Below are positions 1 through 17,000 of a stretch of 64,000 bases of DNA, in pieces; position 1 is the first letter of the stretch; each line of letters begins with the position of its first letter. Made by a program: the position numbers and the translations under genes. Origin of the DNA: Pelodera strongyloides (lineage: Eukaryota; Nematoda; Chromadorea; Rhabditida; Rhabditidae); contig JAANDG010000209.1 in assembly GCA_036852015.1 (NCBI GenBank), positions 62,001 through 126,000 of the forward strand, read 5' to 3'. Below the pieces are notes generated by a model that worked only from the letters and a program-made list of their open reading frames with translations, did no database searches and had not been told where the DNA came from.

Positions 1-2480
<2,480 letters not shown>

Positions 2481-2481
<1 letters not shown>

Positions 2482-2664
2482 CTAAGCATTACGGTAATAA
2501 TAACCTAAGCATTACGGTAATAATTACCTAAGCATTACGGTAATAACTACCTAAGCATTACGGTAATAATAACCTAAGCATTACGGTAATAATTACCTAA
2601 GCATTACGGTAATAACTACCTAAGCATTACGGTAATAATTACCTAAGCATACGGTAATAATTAC
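2481..2664. repeat. Tandem 23-bp repeat, about 8 copies, forming a 3' splice site
   Basis: The unit is about 23 bp with core CCTAAGCATTACGGTAATAA, varying only in the last few bases; the final copy lacks one T. Read on the minus strand, every copy ends in TAATGCTTAG, a nematode-like acceptor. The copy at the exon edge supplies the AG of the trxr-2 exon beginning at 2481, so the array lies in the intron and repeats the acceptor several times. Confidence 0.92.
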
Positions 2665-3859
2665 AAGTAATTTCAGAGTACACCAACATGAAACATCCTC
2701 TAACCGTAAAGCATACGGTGGTAAGTGGTAATTATTGTTATTATACAGTACTCCCATGAAATTACAATTGTTTCGTTCAGTTTCACGTGTTTTTTTTTAG
2801 TTATATCTAGTTTCAGAACATTTTAGAGTTTATAATAATTTAATAACGGTTTAATTCAATAACCCACTTTTACGAAGCAACAATACCCGATTGGCACGCC
2901 GCAGTAAAATAGTGCGCATCCTGAAAACAAACTTAAAGCATGAAACAAACGTTTACAAATTAGTCGATTAGATTTATTTGAGATTGAAAAAAGAACAACA
3001 CTGAGATTCTCCTCCTGATCTCTCCATAATAATAATAATTTCGCTAATGATAATTTGGATACTCGCGCAGAGATTAGTGAGTATAACGCGTAACCTTGAT
3101 AGTGCGCCGCAAAAGTTTGGCGTACGCCTGCGCCCTGCTTACACTACGAACTCATTTCCGCGGCAGGATCGCGCGGCGCGACAATTCGGCGGAGCACCAC
3201 CCAAGCTTCATCAGTGTATGTTAGCTCCAGAACCCATAACTAGCCAATCGTAAGTCAACTAAAAAAAACCTGCAGATAACCAAACTTCAGAATCCCGGAT
3301 CTGATAACTAATGATAATGGAAAATTAAAAATGTAAAAATTTTATTCACCAAAAATAGATGTACTGCAAACCCAATATACGAGAGGTTGGAGCTCACTAT
3401 GGACGTAACAAATAACAAGTCAATATTTACAAATACACAAAATAGAACTTGACTGTGAAAACAAAACAAAACCCAAGTAAAATAGAAACGTGTCTGATAT
3501 ATATAACAACTAACATAAGGCACTGATTTGAAAAAAAATAAGTGAAAAAAATAACTTTTATACAGTACGTATATACACGTCTACCGTCTACGCAGGCAAG
3601 AATGTAAGGCTGAAGTAACATAACCAGAGTAACAAATAACCAAAATGCTGCAAAAACTCGGGTAATTTTCTCTCAAAAGGGAAATAAATCACACTATTCT
3701 CTACGAATGTTATTGACTACTATTTTGACGGCCTACTTATTATATTACTACACACAGGACGGCACTACTATAACTATACATAGGAACACGTAACAATCGG
3801 TTCTAATGATGTTGCACAGGTTATTATTATTATTTATAATCACACTCAAAACTTAAACT
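2665..3859. other. Spacer between tpk-1 and the first recognised trxr-2 exon
   Basis: It should hold the missing first exon of trxr-2 and the tpk-1 3' UTR, but no coding segment could be supported. A GC-rich patch at about 3100-3200, with several GCGC runs, stands out from the AT-rich surroundings. Confidence 0.4.
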
Positions 3860-6042
3860 TTATGAATCGACTACTGAGCGTTTCAGCTCAAGTGTGAAAA
3901 TAAGAGGAGCAGTTGTATTCACATTCACTTCGTCTGCATCAAGATGATTAGAGGTGGAGATCAAACCACAGAACTCCAGAGGGCCATCTAAAAATTTGCA
4001 TAATTACACAATTAGCTAATTGGCCATGTTCAGCTCTAGTACATAAACCAAGGGCGAACTTCGAATGTAATTGTAAATGGAATGAATGATTATAATACAA
4101 AAAAAATCAACTCACCAACGTTCCATTTAAACCCTTTTGTATTCACAACGGTTTTTCTTTGGCAAAGTGGAACGAATCCGCAAATTCCAGTCAGTTTGCT
4201 TCTATCCAACAAGATTCTGTGATTTCCCTAAATTGTTTCAGTTTAGAGGACCTGCAAAATTCACACGGACAACACCAAGAGGACGTGACGGAGCGCCAAC
4301 TTCCGTTGTTTCCCGCCAGCGAAACGCGGGTTCAATTCCACCCAGGGCCCTATAAGTAGGGTCTGTGTTGCAAATTACGCACGCCTTATCCCTTGGGCCA
4401 ATAAAATAAGGGGATTTAATTGGTTGTGGACATTTATAAGCCTCGATCGCTGAGAGCTCCGAACATTTTCATGAAGAAAATTTGCACAACGGGTTATAAA
4501 TAAAATTGTCTCCCTAGCTAAACTGGAATTTGAATTTTTTAAACGTGGGACTACGTACAATCGTTTTGTTCAAATTCATAAATACATACCCAGTTTACTT
4601 ATTTTCATTATAATATGTTACAACTGTTGGGGGTTGGGGTTCGCTACACATATCCTAAGTAAGACTAACTGACCTCTTTGAGCACAAATACTAGGTTGAT
4701 ATCATCCAGTGCGTAGTACGGGACTTTCGACGGTAGTCCCGTCGTTAACAGAGAATTGAGAGAGGCCAGAGTATGATCGAACCTGCCAGAAAAACCGCCC
4801 AGCACTACCACTCGTCTCACCTGAAAGGAATTTACATACTCACTCATGGGGTCAACATCTAAAAGGGTACTGTACCAAGCCACTTTTCATGTCTATTTGT
4901 ATCTACATAGCTAATTACATTACAAAAAGCACAAACAGTAAAGATTAGCGAAAATCAAGAATAAACAGTCATTTTATAGCGTAGCTTACAAAACGGTATC
5001 TGGCAAAAAACCCAGATACGAGATCGAACTCAAAGCAACCTTACCTCCTTGGCATCCAAAACGTCGTCATTCACAATCTCCATACACTTTGTCATATCCG
5101 TTCGATCCTGGTCTTTTGCCTCAATTACTTTGGCTTTGTCAGACAGTTCTTTCTTCACATTTGCATTGATCGAATCAAAATCACCGACAATCTTGCATGG
5201 TAACTCCAGTTGATGACTCCTGGAGGAAATACTTGGAAGACTGAGAAATAAAGGAAAGTGTGCAAAAGTGATAAACACTAAATATTAACACGTGAACTAG
5301 TTACACAGAAACTGTCATTTTAGCACAAATAGGCATGCACCATTCCCTCCACAGTTACCCAATAAATTACTACGAAACCATACAAATATAAAACAGTGTC
5401 AGAATCAAACAGCTGGGCCCATCATTACAGCTGGGCACAGCTTTATAAATAATGTAGTACTAGGTATACGGTAGCCAGGACTTCGGTCGTATACGGGATT
5501 AGAAACGTCACATACACGTGACAAATCAAATAATTATTTTACTAATGTTATTTGACAACTCACATCATTCTCTTCATAATATTATTGGCCGCGCCATCAG
5601 TACAGTATCTCGCGTTCGCCTTGTTCCAGATTCGATCCCAACAATTTGTGTGCGTTTTCTCATTTCCATTCAGCCAAATCACCACCGAATGGGCTAAAAA
5701 TGAACTTTATTTAGATAAGCAACGCCACCTTTATCGTATTTTAACAGAAACTACATGTGAATGCCTTTGTACGTACAAGCTTTGTGAACCTATACCGTAT
5801 TACCGTAACCAATGTATACCATACGCGTACCATGGCTGACTAACGAAAAATTGTATATATCGCTATATCTCCACAATCATAGCTAACCAAACAACTCTGT
5901 CAACAACATCTATAGAATCAACAACTTCTTGAAATAATCACACACTGGTGAAACTCCTAAACGTGAACTACAGTACACTATTATGGACTAATAACTAACC
6001 GCAATCATCGAACAGCGACAGAGGTTCGTGAACAATACTCAT
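3860..6042 (-). CDS. tpk-1: Thiamine pyrophosphokinase, complete
   Basis: This enzyme transfers pyrophosphate from ATP to thiamine, making the cofactor thiamine diphosphate in the cytosol. Complement exons: 6000..6042, 5564..5693, 5045..5240, 4674..4820, 4116..4227, 3860..3987; they sum to 756 bp, 251 residues plus stop, against about 243 in the human enzyme. All splice phases agree. Motifs in order: WNKANARYCTDGAAN (nucleotide-binding loop with its Asp), IVGDFDSI, DQDRTDMTK (acidic metal- and thiamine-site residues), VVVLGGFSGRFDHTLAS, then the thiamine-binding half with GICGFVPL, TKGFKWNV and GLISTSNH. It ends SVVDS-stop. The start is the only in-frame ATG in the first exon and lies 12 nt after a TTTCAG acceptor. 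It sits between unc-32 and trxr-2 in the same orientation. Confidence 0.95.
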
Positions 6043-6054
6043 GTTCTTAGTGCA

Positions 6055-6060
6055 CTGAAA
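6055..6060 (-). promoter_or_regulatory. Acceptor site 12 nt before the tpk-1 ATG
   Basis: TTTCAG on the minus strand, after an AT-rich stretch, directly before a 12-nt leader and the start codon. This layout suits spliced-leader trans-splicing; a cis-spliced 5' UTR intron would look the same. Confidence 0.6.
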
Positions 6061-6284
6061 ATAAAATATACTGTATAAAATATAAAAATATATGAAAATA
6101 AATATTCAAATATAATATACTGATTAGTGTACGGAAACAAGACAAATAACGTACGACAAAATAAGAACAGTTTATAGTAGCGCTATGTACACACAATGAG
6201 TGTTAGGCTAACAGGTGCTGATTTTACAATTCAACGTAAACATGACAGATTACCACTCTCTATAAAACCATGTGACAACCATTA

Positions 6285-6452
6285 AAGCGAAATACCGGCC
6301 GGTTTTTGAAACGCATTGAGTACACCTGCTTTCTTATGCAGCATATGCAAATGAGCAAAAATTAGAATAAAAACTAGACCCAATTAGACCCCCACCTTGC
6401 ATAAATGCAGATGCAAGTACTTCAGGTGCGTTAAACCGGCCGGTATTTCACA
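6285..6452. repeat. MITE, AAAGCGAAATAC family
   Basis: The termini are inverted: AAAGCGAAATACCGGCCGG on the left, and the complement of CCGGCCGGTATTTC on the right, each next to a GAAACGCAT-like segment. A TA precedes the left end. The right end is degraded. Other copies are at 19341, 29112 and 29531. Confidence 0.75.
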
Positions 6453-7981
6453 GCAAAGCTACCAATGTAACCATAAATAGTAACCTACGAAACGCCACGC
6501 ATGAGGTCGAAATAGGAGTAAAGTCGCTTTATAAAGCGTTATCGTTATAGTCGGTCGGTAAACAACTTCTGTCGTCCTCGAATATCACTGAAAATACTAC
6601 CATCCGTTGTAAACAAAACATTTCCCGACACAAAACAAAAACAAACTCTGCAGAGTGCACGTAAACCCGAACACTGCTGTTGATATTGCACATAAAAGTG
6701 CGTAGTTGTGAAATCATATAAACAGATATTCCCAAGAAACGAATGTCATTCATTCTACTATTCTACACTCAATTCAATAATTGTTACATCCAACTTAGCT
6801 ATCTACTTGCAAGCATCCACCCTTAAACCCGTGGTCTAGCCACGTAAACGAAGTCGCTACTTATACTTACCATTATACAGTAGTTTACCGACCCCATATT
6901 TATGTTAATATGTAAAACCTCCAAATATGTCTTTTTGCAATAACAACACCGGTTTTCACTTGAAAATCTCAAAAATTCTACGAAAGAGTTTATTCCAAAA
7001 GAAGCAGAATAGTTTCCAAATACAAAGAAGGAGTAATCGAAGTCCTACTATTGAAATGATACACTTCTAATAGAACAAATGAAAATGCAATGGCAGCTAT
7101 GGCTTACATCAAACACCGTGTAATATTTCAAACTATTATAAAGCAGAAATTCTAAGGGTCTCAATACTCATTATTAACCAGTCTTGAAGAAACAACCTTA
7201 TTATCAGCCTAATTATAATTGTCCTCAAGCCTGGTAATGAAAAAGTTTAAACTAAAGAAATCTATGATAAATACGAATATTCACAATCACCAAACACAGT
7301 ACAACAAGTATAAATAAGCAATAAATACTATGCATGCAAGGGAACACCTAGCTAGATAGTGAGAGATAGAGAGACCAGAGACACATATTATAAAGATAAA
7401 AGAAAATAGTCTATTCGGTACTCTAATTATCAAAATTAATTAGCAAGTTTCAGAAATGAAAGGCTTCAGACGACTACGGTACAAGGACTTGTGAAGTTGG
7501 TTTTGTTTACGCTAATTGACATACTTCAGTCACTCACTAATGAAAATTAGCATACAACCTCCACAGGTCCACAAACTCCCCCCAGAAACTGTGTGCAGAA
7601 CAAACGGGAGTTATCTCTCACACGAAGCTTGCGAGGCTACTCCCGGCTTCGTGCATACAGCTACAGAATATAATAGAGTAAGACAATCACAGCACAACGA
7701 ACACAGACACGACATTAAACTACAAACTACAACCAAACAACACTCAATTTTAATAAATTATAACATGTTCTAGGAATTAGCACTCACAAAATCACCAAGA
7801 AGCGGACCGAGAAGCTCGAACGAATGAGAAACACAGGATTCATAAATATATTGCAGTAAACTTTGATGGCGAACTTAAGGTTGCACTTCAAATAGAGTTG
7901 AAAGCGTGGCTCAAATATTCATCAGACAATTCCCCCGGGGGAAGAAGGGTAACAGCAAATCACAAACGTGACATCTACTGT

Positions 7982-7991
7982 GGGGGGGGGG
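7982..7991 (+). repeat. G10 homopolymer
   Basis: Ten consecutive G in AT-rich spacer, just downstream of unc-32. Three more G10 or C10 tracts occur in the window. Confidence 0.95.
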
Positions 7992-8034
7992 ATAAACCGA
8001 TTGAATAAATAATGTTTTATCTTATTTCACTAAT

Positions 8035-11000
8035 CTACAACTGCTCCTCTGCTTCCCTTTCTTCGGCCAAAATCTTCTCAAACGAGAAAGGAGTGAACGG
8101 GTACCCCTGTCCTACGTAGAACTTTGACTGGAACTCCACCCTGAAATTATCAAGATTTCATATTCTGCTTTTACCATATTCTACGCAGCACCGCAATATA
8201 TCCATATTTCAGTCAAAGGTCAAGTTTAGAGAAATACACCGTAATTGAGCACGAGACGACGACGCTGAGCGCTCGCCAAAGAAACTAAGATCCTAATATA
8301 CAAAAAAAACAGTGAGCAGCTCAGGCTCAGTCTCTTCTATGTGCTCCCCCTTTCTGTATTTCGATCACTTAATAAAGTCAAAATACATTCATAACAATAG
8401 AAGCCAACGTACCAGTGGAGACGCAGAGCATGAAGGAAGGCAGATAGTCCCTCCATCAACACTAGAATCGAGATGGAGAGGAAGAAAAAGATGAAGAAGA
8501 GAACATAAGTGGCCACCGCTCCCACATAGCCGTCCAGAGAGAAGGCGTGCTTGAATACCATGTTCCAGAGGACGTCGGACAGCTCTGCAAATGTTACGTG
8601 TTCAGTATTCAGATTATATGACTTAGGGGTCGAAACGAGGTGACCCTCCCATATTTTGTATTCCTATTTATCGTATTCCTAATATTTTCAGATGTCATCT
8701 AATTTAATTTAATTTAATTTAGTTATATTTTTATACATAGAATCGTGTAACTCCTCTACTTTACGTTGTAATATTAGGTAGCTACAGTATATCTAATATC
8801 TAACAGGGTACAGGAATAAGTAATGGAGAATGGGATGTACACATTATGGTTGTGCATAGCAAGTGAAGGATAATACGTATTATAGAAATTGTTGTGTATT
8901 GAAATTTAATCACTCATATACAAGTTATCTCATCGCCTATCGCGGTGGTATGCTCTTTAAAATTATCTAGGAACTCAGTAAGTATCACTTATATGTATAC
9001 AAAAACCGAAAACCAATCAGAAGGTAGAATTAAAAATCAAAGAAGACTAGTGATGAGGACAGCGAAGAACAAATAAAGAAACGATAAAAAAAAATTAAAA
9101 TCACTTACGTGCATGAGCCAGCGACAGCGCCCAGAGACGAAGGTAGGATGCCGTGTGTGAAACGCATCCCAGTGCGAATTCAATGGTGTGAATTGCCTGG
9201 TAGACCATCACGTCGCCCATGTCCAGCTACAAATAACAATTAAATACTTTTCGATTTTCAAACAACATGTTTCATCAACACATTAAATCAGTGGACTACG
9301 TCCCTCAAACAATCGGAGATGAAGCTGACGCAGCCAAAATTCGCGCATAATCCACAGGACTACAGTTCTCTAGCAAATGTTTCACAAAACACATAACATA
9401 GAGCTTCAAAGCACGCAGTACCAGCGTATGTTTCGAAACCGCGCGCCATACCGCTTTAAACACCAATTGCATTCAATTCCCCACCGGTCCATCCCCGTGT
9501 CCGTGTCCCCCGTGGTCTCCTCCATTTTGTTTCGGTTCATGGTGTACAACCTCTGCATCGTCCCCATTCATATCCGCACGAACGCTCTAAAATAAGAAAC
9601 AGTAAATTTCCGTAATCCAGAGAAAACGCACATCCAAAAGACACCACAAATACAGCCACTGGGGAAAGCGTTGGGTAACCAAAAATAATATTATTTGCGC
9701 TCGGAAATATCCCTTTCACATTGTATACGGGACATATGGACATGTGAGCAAATCACGTAATCAGTAATCGACAATTGTTTAAATATGATAGTATGCTCTG
9801 GATGAAGTAAGCTACCGTATACAGTGTGAAAAGGGCGATTGGGCGATTCACCAACACTCCCAAGGGTACACGTGCAATAAAACGTAACAAGGCAAGGGAC
9901 AGAAACGACTACAGATAACCGTCGTGTTCTACGCGCCAAATCACTGTCTATATATCTTGACGATGGTCTTGGTTCCGCAGCGAGCAACCCAAACATAAAC
10001 TACTAAACCACAGTACAGGTTCTGCTGTATCGTATACTACAATCGTACAATCCCCCTCATTTATCTATGTACGGTCTACGTTTACCTGGATCAACTTAGA
10101 AATAAACATTACCCCAACAAGTCATTTTCACATCAGGGCACAGCAAGACAAGGTCACAAGGGACATTGCTTAATGTGAATAATCTCAAACACAGCTAGCC
10201 TGACAATATTTCCAAAAAGTGGTGAGATAGAGAGCAGAACCTGTAGCTGTGGATCGTAGTCGTTGTCCTGGTATCCACTACTGCCGCTCGGACCATCGCT
10301 GTTGTGCAACAACTGATGTGTTTGGGATTTGTCGCGCTTCCACAAAAAGTAGGGTTTGGCGAAGAGCATGATCGGAATCTGCACAACGGCCACCCACAGT
10401 AACACCAATTCGACGGTTCTCTGCAACACAACACAAATACAACTACCGTACCATCACACCACAGAAACACAGGCGAGGGAGATCATGCTCACCAAAATGA
10501 AGGACCACCCAGGGAGTCTCCTTTGGTGAACAAGACCTCCCTCACTCCAGTGAAACCAATCCATATTCTTCAAAATAGGAATTGTTTCCACTGAACCCAC
10601 AGCGCGCATGCAACAAAAAGGGAGGGTCGGGTTTCGGGTTCGAGCATGAGCTTAAAAGATTCATAGTATCCACATTTCACAACAAAAACCGAATTCCAAC
10701 CCGGACCCAACCACCCTTTTTGTGTTCATTTTCGCTTCTCTCGAATACCAATTGCTGGTGTCCGGCTGCTCTACGTTGTTGATCTTCCTTCCACAGGAAA
10801 TAGGGCTTGGCAAATAGCATGACTGGGATGCAACAAATTGCCACCAATAGGAACACTGTTTCGAAGAAACCCTACAACTCAACAGAATATTTGTCGTAAA
10901 ATTATAAGTTGCAAGCCAGGAACGTGATTACTCGAGAACGCGCTGGAATTCCTGAATAGTTCAGATTCACAGCAGGCTATAACCTGCGATGTGACTATTG

Positions 11001-14000
11001 TTGTCGATTGTTATGCAATATGCAGTTGCTTATAAAAAGATCTTACACGCTTCGCCACTGTGTTACTGATAGCTCATCTAATCTGAAAACGACGATACCT
11101 GTCCGGGGTACCAAAGGTTCAGATAACACTGCTCGATGGTGTTTCCATCAGCATCGACGAAACCCTTTGGCCGGTCCTAAACGAGATGTAGTTTATGAAG
11201 TATTACAAACTGTTCTAGAGTTTGCTCAACTAGCGCAACTTTTTGAGCACTTCACATTCAGTTGAAAATATTCGGTAACGTAACGCTAAATGTTTTATAT
11301 CAGCTACCAGTATCGGCGCAAAAAAAAATTGATAGCCCAACAACGACGGTTTGCTTTAACTATTTCTAGAAACATCCAGCTTTTCAGTACAATACAATTT
11401 TGCGGCTCGACTTGAACATCAAAAAATTGCTCTCTTCTAAACCCACTTTCATCATAAACATATTGATCAATCCAATAAGAAGAGACGGGGCACAGTTGGA
11501 TCCGGGATAAACGTTGCCGAGAATGGTTCCTCCGGGCTGGAAACAAAAGAATAGCATAAGACAATTCTGAGACACAAAAATGACCTCTCAAATGGTGTAA
11601 CACGGAATAAAAACACCCAGACACGCACGGCTGTCCATAGCATGGCAATAAGCTAGTTAAGGCCAAGGGTGGGCCCATAGAGCAACATCTCAAAAATAAG
11701 CCCAACACAAAAATTATAACCGACCGTCGCTGAGAACCAGAGCCACTTGGCGATGATCTGCAGACAGAGATACATGAAGATACAGCCGAGGAAGAGCAGC
11801 TGGGGGATGAACATGAACTTGATATCCAGGTCGGAGTTGAAGTACCTGAAACAACCAAACGAATATATTCATTTGGATTGCCAGATTCCACATCCACAGT
11901 GGATAAATCAGGATAAAATTTCAAAGGTAAGATAAGAATATGAATGAGAAGCTCACAGTAGAATAAGTATAGTATACTACAAAATTCTAGTGCTAGATAC
12001 CGTTAGTTTTTTTTCGTCTTATGATAGCTCATCGCTAAGTCGCTAAGGTCCTCTACTCACTTGTAATTGTAGAAGGAGAGAATGACTCCGAATGTCATCT
12101 GAACGATTCCCATGATAACGGAGGCCTTCATCTTCATCGAGTTGAGGAAATTGAGTTTGTTGGACTCGGCCAGGTTCCATGCTGGGTCCATTCCAATCGG
12201 GTACGGTCCATCGGCATACTGAATATGAACAAGAGTCAGTCAGCTTATTCAGAGGCTATTCACAAACCAGCCGGCAAAGTAAGTACAGTAACCATAGTAA
12301 TCAGTATACATACTTATTTCACAGGGTCTGGATATAAAGCAGTTCGTGCACCCATGAACCACCTACCGATTGGTTCATTTTTTGCATGTCACTGGTAAAG
12401 TATGTTTTTCAAAACAGCTAGACAAGCTCCAATTAAGAGTCATGCGTCATAATCATAATCATAAGGTAAGAGAACGCAGAAGCACTCCAATATGACGTCA
12501 TCGTCCAACCAGAATCAAAACAGAACCGATAAAAAAACTCACCACATAACTGGCTTCTGGGAAGAGCATCAATGGTTTCTCGGACATTCCCTCTCCACTG
12601 CCGGCCACCTGATCCAAATAGTCATAATTGTAGGGGTTCTTCCACGCCGAACCAAACAAGTTGAACGACTTGCTGAAATGGACAGACAAAGTAAACTACT
12701 CATGATAGTAAATAATCCCTTCAGTAGAGTACTCTAGTTACAATATACTTTCAAAATAACGCCTCCCAGGACTCTGCACATAAAAAACAGGAATATATAA
12801 TAACGTCCTGACAGTGCCAAAAAAAATGAAAATAGCGACAAACCCATTAAAAAAACGAGCATTTTTTGGTGACTTGCTAAATACGTGACGCACACATGGA
12901 TATGTAACAAACATAAAATTACATAACAATAGGTACCTGAAGCAATCGTTGTACAACAATCCAGTATAGATCGAGAAGGCTCCCATCAAGAAGATCACAT
13001 AACGGCCGCCAAAGAATGTTTGGAAGATCTGAAAGTAGGAATAGTTAGGCTTTCTCTAAAATGGAAATAACAGACAATTTTCGTCCCGAGATTTAAAGGG
13101 AGAGGCCCACGAGAAAAAAGTGTTCCTCAATTTACTTGCACGGAATGTCCGGATTTTCAGAAATATTACTGCGAAAACCGCATCTCTTTGCATCTAAAAC
13201 TCGCAGATATATTCTATGCTAAACAGTTCGGCCAGGCACCGTAATCTGAAACAATTTTTGCTCTTTTATGGCATTGCAGTATTGGAAATGCTTTGTTATA
13301 ATGGTAGTGATGTTCTTCATTCGTTTAACAACAATTATGTAGAGAAAGAATGCTAATGGATGGATATAAAATATAAAACGATATTTTAACCTTTCTGACT
13401 ACGGTGCCTGGCCGAACTGTTTAGCATAGAATATCTCTGCGAGTTCTCGATGCAAATATATGCGGTTTTCACAGAAATATTTCTGAGATTCCGGACATTC
13501 TGTGCAATTAAATTGAGGAACATTTTTTTCTCGTGGGCCTCTCCCTTTAAAAAGGACCTTGCTGAGTTCATTTGAATTGTAATGCTTCATCGCAACATAG
13601 CATCATATAAATCCACATGTGACAGCCAAGTATAGCAAGAGTAACACCCTTTTTTTAATATGGGGTTAATATAGCAAACAAAGTATAATGAAATGAAAGT
13701 AACCAGAGTAGAGAGGTAGAGGATCAAGCCGTCAAGCCTTCCCTAGCAGTGGTAATATGAAAAGTATAAAGACAGTGAACCCAACCTCATCCTTAATTCT
13801 GGCTGCTTCGAGTTGTTTCTCCTTGAGAATAAAGAAGAGTGCGGCTAGGAGCATCACCGTTCCATGACCACAGTCGCCGAACATAACAGCGAAAAGGAAC
13901 GGGAACGTGATCATTGTGTATGGGGCTAAAATCCACAGAGATTTAGATTTCCCATTATTTAATACTTTCTTTTAATTAATTGAAGAAAAATTAAGACACC

Positions 14001-17000
14001 CTTTCAGGTAAGACAAGAACACTTTCAAAAGAATAAATAGATTTCGACCCTAGCATAAAAGTCAATGCCATTCGCAAGTACAAGTTTGCAAATGATAAAG
14101 TATGGAAAACAGTATGTTTCAGTTACTTGTTAACAGAAAAATTTCGGACATAAGCCAGTTGCAAGGCGTCTCCTCTCTTTACCCAAAAGGTTAACCATAT
14201 GATACCCACCCGGATTAATCTCCCTATACGTGGCCATTCCATAAGCATCGACAATGTTCTGGAAGCCCTGGGTGTATTTGTTGGCCTTGTGGTAAGTGGG
14301 CGGGGCCTCCGAACTCTCCATTCTATTCAGAATTGAGGGCACTTGCGAGCCAGAATCCTCCTAAATACATACAACACTGTTAAAAGTACTATTTCTCCAT
14401 TTAAATTCCAATATTTAAAGCTAAAGGCTTAGGGTCAAAAGCTGAAGCTCAACAGCTTTATGAACTAATACACTCTTACAATCAATAGAAACAAGAAACA
14501 TTACAAAGACGAAATAACAAAACAAAAAAAACAATTGTCTTGGCCTCCCTCGACATAAGAACTTGATAACGTATGCTTTTCAGTTAACTCCGGAGCAATT
14601 CTTCTTTACAATATTAATAGTAAACTACTTTTATACAGCAACAGTAAACTAAAATTACATAACATTTTCGGAATATACTAAGACAACACCCACCGTTCCT
14701 CGCTTCAGAGCCATCTTAATTTTATCAAGTTCATCAATGGGACACCTGAAATCAGTAGTATTCTCGCATGCTCACTCAGTTTTACCAAAATATATCCCAT
14801 CTAGGCAGGTCAGTAACCTAAGGTCTACTTGGTTAGTTGTTAAGTACATCCAGGATAAATTCACTTAGAAATGGTTCAAATTCAAATGTATAATATAAAT
14901 CTTCAAATATACCATACCAGCACTCGGCAATCAGGCACTTCTGTGTCACATCAATATTGAACAGATTGAGAGTGTGGTAGATTGACTTGATCTTCCGCAC
15001 CTTCGTCAGCCACATACGCACGTTCTTGCTGGCCGCCACCTGGAAGAACAAAAATGATAAAGGTTTAAACAGACCTCCCAAGTACCCTATATGTACACTT
15101 CACATTGCCTATACGCTTCACGTTTATACAGACATATGCAGACAGCTCTACACCTGAAAGAATCCAGTAGCTATACTCGGAGGTTCCCACGTATCATTTA
15201 ATAGACAAACGAAAAATAATACTAATAAACCTACCAAAACCCGATGTCTGTGATCCTGTGTCTGTCCGAGCACAGTCTTCAAATCCTCGATTCTCGTCAT
15301 CACTCCAATCGACATTTCCCTAAAGAAAAGAAATTTAATATACAAACATAAAAATATACTCTACTCTACTCAGGATCTCCCCTGAACAAAAATAGTGTAT
15401 TCAATCACCCTTGAATAAATTCTCTTGAACTCTGAACCGCAAAAAATATTTACTCATCTATTAAAATGTGCCACCCATCCACTCCATAAATCGCTATAAT
15501 AATAAAAACTAACCTCCGCTCTTGTGGAGTATCCGGACATGGATAGAGAGTGGCGCGGAATCTAAATACAAACATCATATAACCGAATGTTTCAATGCCC
15601 ATACAAGTCAATCACGAATGATGGAACTTCGCTTTCAAGTTCACGGAATCAGCACAAATAAAGTTAAAACAAAGAACTAAAAATGATTAAAAATACGAAC
15701 CCTTCACAGATCTTCTTCACTTTCGTCTTCAGCTGATCTCCTTGGAAGAAAATGATGAAAACCGTCTTATTCACTTGCTCGCCCTGAAAGAGTAATTTGA
15801 GTGGGAAAATTGATTCATTCACTTACGCATGTAACAGTACAATTTTATGCGACAGAGATTACCATGAAAATAACCCGTGTTCATCTCCTAAAACTCCTAA
15901 AAGGGACATTTTCGACAGTCATGTCATGGACTAAACCAAGGGTAACAAACGTCTTAATGTCACTTACGAAAGATGCTAGGAACAAAAACAAACCAAATCT
16001 AAGCATTGCAAAAGTGGCTCATTTTGCGACGGTTCATTCAACAAAATGCAATAGTATATTACTCATATCCAGTAATCGCCTACATAACTTATATTAAATA
16101 CATCCAAAAACAAAATCACTAACCGTCACGGCGTCACACAACACATCGTCGATATCCGACTGCCTGAGGAACACGTTTCCGCGGCACGCGCGCCACAAAA
16201 GCCGCTCAAACGCGGGGATACGCTCACGCTGGATCACTCCGGCAACGAAGCTAAAAAAGAAGAACGTTAACTTACGCAACTACACTTGGTTCAACTTCAA
16301 GCACAACCCCAAAATCAAAAGTAAACAGCGAACCAGCGACTGCACAACACAAAACCAAAACAACAGTCTGTAAAACTATTAGAGGGGGGGGGGATCAATT
16401 GTTCATTCTCCCAAACTATAAATTTGAAAGTTCACCACTACAAAGGTACATCTACATCACCATAATGTTCATTTCAATACATGGTTCGGCAGAAACCCCG
16501 GCGGTAACCCGGTGACTCCCACTCCTGAGATACCGTCCCCCAAACCGTGCGGTATGCCTACCGTAACTGCAACTGCAAAGGAGCGCTGTCTGTGTGACTC
16601 GTGTGATGCGTCTCATCTTCGTCGGAGACCAGGGTAGACTCGGCCACCAGGTCCTGGTGCTGCACCACAAACACAACAATATACAGGGATACAATAGGAC
16701 GACACGAGTATAGGATCAGGCTGGATGTACAAAAAGAGACAAATTCGCTTATTTTATAGTTTAACCATTTGGTCAACGACCACAACAAATTACCATACTC
16801 AACTAACCAACTTCAATATGGGGTCTCCAAATTTACAACAATCGAAAGTCGAGATTTCATATGTTAGTGAAGTTATGAACAAAACGTGGGGGGAAGGGCG
16901 ATGGAGAGGCAGATAGAGGCAGGCAACGGGTGACACACAGTAAGAGTAGAAGTAGAAGCACAAGCACCACAAAACACAGACATGGCACAAAAGAGAAGAA

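Larger units (their letters stand above)
6043..8034. other. 2-kb spacer between unc-32 and tpk-1
   Basis: I find no coding exon. It holds the tpk-1 5' acceptor, one MITE (6285-6452), a G10 tract (7982-7991) and the unc-32 3' UTR. The length is far above the roughly 100-nt spacing of a typical nematode operon. Confidence 0.5.

Noticed and set aside
13386..13590. Small frames in the intron of unc-32
   Set aside because: They belong to the MITE 13096-13547; the same peptides would arise from its other copies.
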